Shown here piece after piece: positions 34,201 to 34,234 of a DNA stretch of 34,234 bases. The DNA is from Bacillus sp. MUM 116 (GTDB taxonomy: Bacteria; Bacillota; Bacilli; Bacillales; Cytobacillaceae): positions 1 to 34,234 of the forward strand of contig NZ_MLYR01000075.1 of the NCBI RefSeq assembly GCF_001866655.1, read 5' to 3'. The stretch's first letter is position 1. Each line of letters opens with the position of its first letter. The notes under the pieces were generated by a model. The model did not search any database and had not been told where the DNA came from. It saw only the letters and a list, made by a program, of their open reading frames with translations. A program made the position numbers and the translations under genes.

Positions 34201-34234
34201 TGAACTGCCCCGTAAATGTTAGACACCAATCTAA
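34201..34234. mobile_element. Probable end of an IS3-family element (partial, at window edge)
   Basis: TGAACTGCCCCGTAAATGTT continuing AGACACC resembles the terminal inverted repeat of IS150-group IS3 elements (TGAACTG...CCC...TGTTAGACA) as I recall it. Only 34 bases are visible, 12 bases after the LysM-3D gene, with no transposase in view. Confidence 0.45.

Overview
The window reads as a low-GC chromosomal segment of an endospore-forming Bacillaceae bacterium (a Bacillus or Neobacillus relative). The evidence is strong AGGAGG-type ribosome binding sites, frequent TTG and GTG starts, and many typical Bacillus genes: odhAB, yhcN, mprF, ykuS, an ABC-F gene like ykpA, a Sco gene, ykhA, yabR, ydjO, yhfH and a LysM-3D protein. 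Sporulation-linked genes are scattered through it: a Sda-type kinase inhibitor, a YhcN/YlaJ lipoprotein, a GerPA/GerPF-like protein, a CotP-like Hsp20, a GerPC-like protein and a gamma-SASP-like peptide. No ribosomal RNA, tRNA, CRISPR array or intact insertion sequence was seen.

Layout. 1-4 kb: mnmH, a 41-residue single-membrane-segment peptide, and an ArlRS/YkoGH-type two-component pair. 4-8.3 kb: odhA-odhB behind a clear sigma-A promoter. 8.3-11.4 kb: sda on the minus strand, a VOC protein, a DUF6501 gene, a sporulation lipoprotein and a pair of crcB fluoride-channel genes. 11.4-14 kb: a YidC2-type insertase preceded by a 96-codon MifM-like leader on the minus strand, then a CPA1 antiporter. 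14-17.2 kb: pflB-pflA on the minus strand with a palindromic FNR/Rex-type box. 17.3-21.1 kb: two repeat elements, a membrane-anchored cupredoxin, mprF and a decayed modB. 21.2-25.3 kb: the spore-protein group, ykuS, a YuzL-like peptide and an ABC-F ATPase. 25.3-28.5 kb: a Sco protein, a CidA/LrgA-LrgB pair, a 730-base gene-poor stretch and an acyl-CoA thioesterase. 28.5-34.2 kb: yabR-like, small genes, three tandem yhfH-like genes, a multi-PAS histidine kinase and a LysM-3D protein. The start of an IS-like end lies at the right edge.

How the genes fit together. odhAB (oxidative TCA) and pflBA (anaerobic pyruvate cleavage, formate formation) represent opposite respiratory states, and the box upstream of pflB looks like the switch. 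The cupredoxin and Sco protein point to copper handling and cytochrome oxidase work. Sda and the PAS kinase could both touch the sporulation phosphorelay; this is inference only.

The most interesting locus is 12276-12660. A TTG-started leader ORF with one membrane segment and a C-terminus resembling the MifM arrest region ends 26 bases before yidC2. Its last codons are complementary to the yidC2 Shine-Dalgarno sequence, which is the architecture of a nascent-chain sensor of membrane insertion. Other notable items are a modular intergenic repeat that lies just 3' of minus-strand genes, a MITE-like element in long and deleted forms, three near-identical yhfH copies, a probable ATT start codon in the ydjO-like gene, and a kinase with three PAS domains at an exact 128-residue period.
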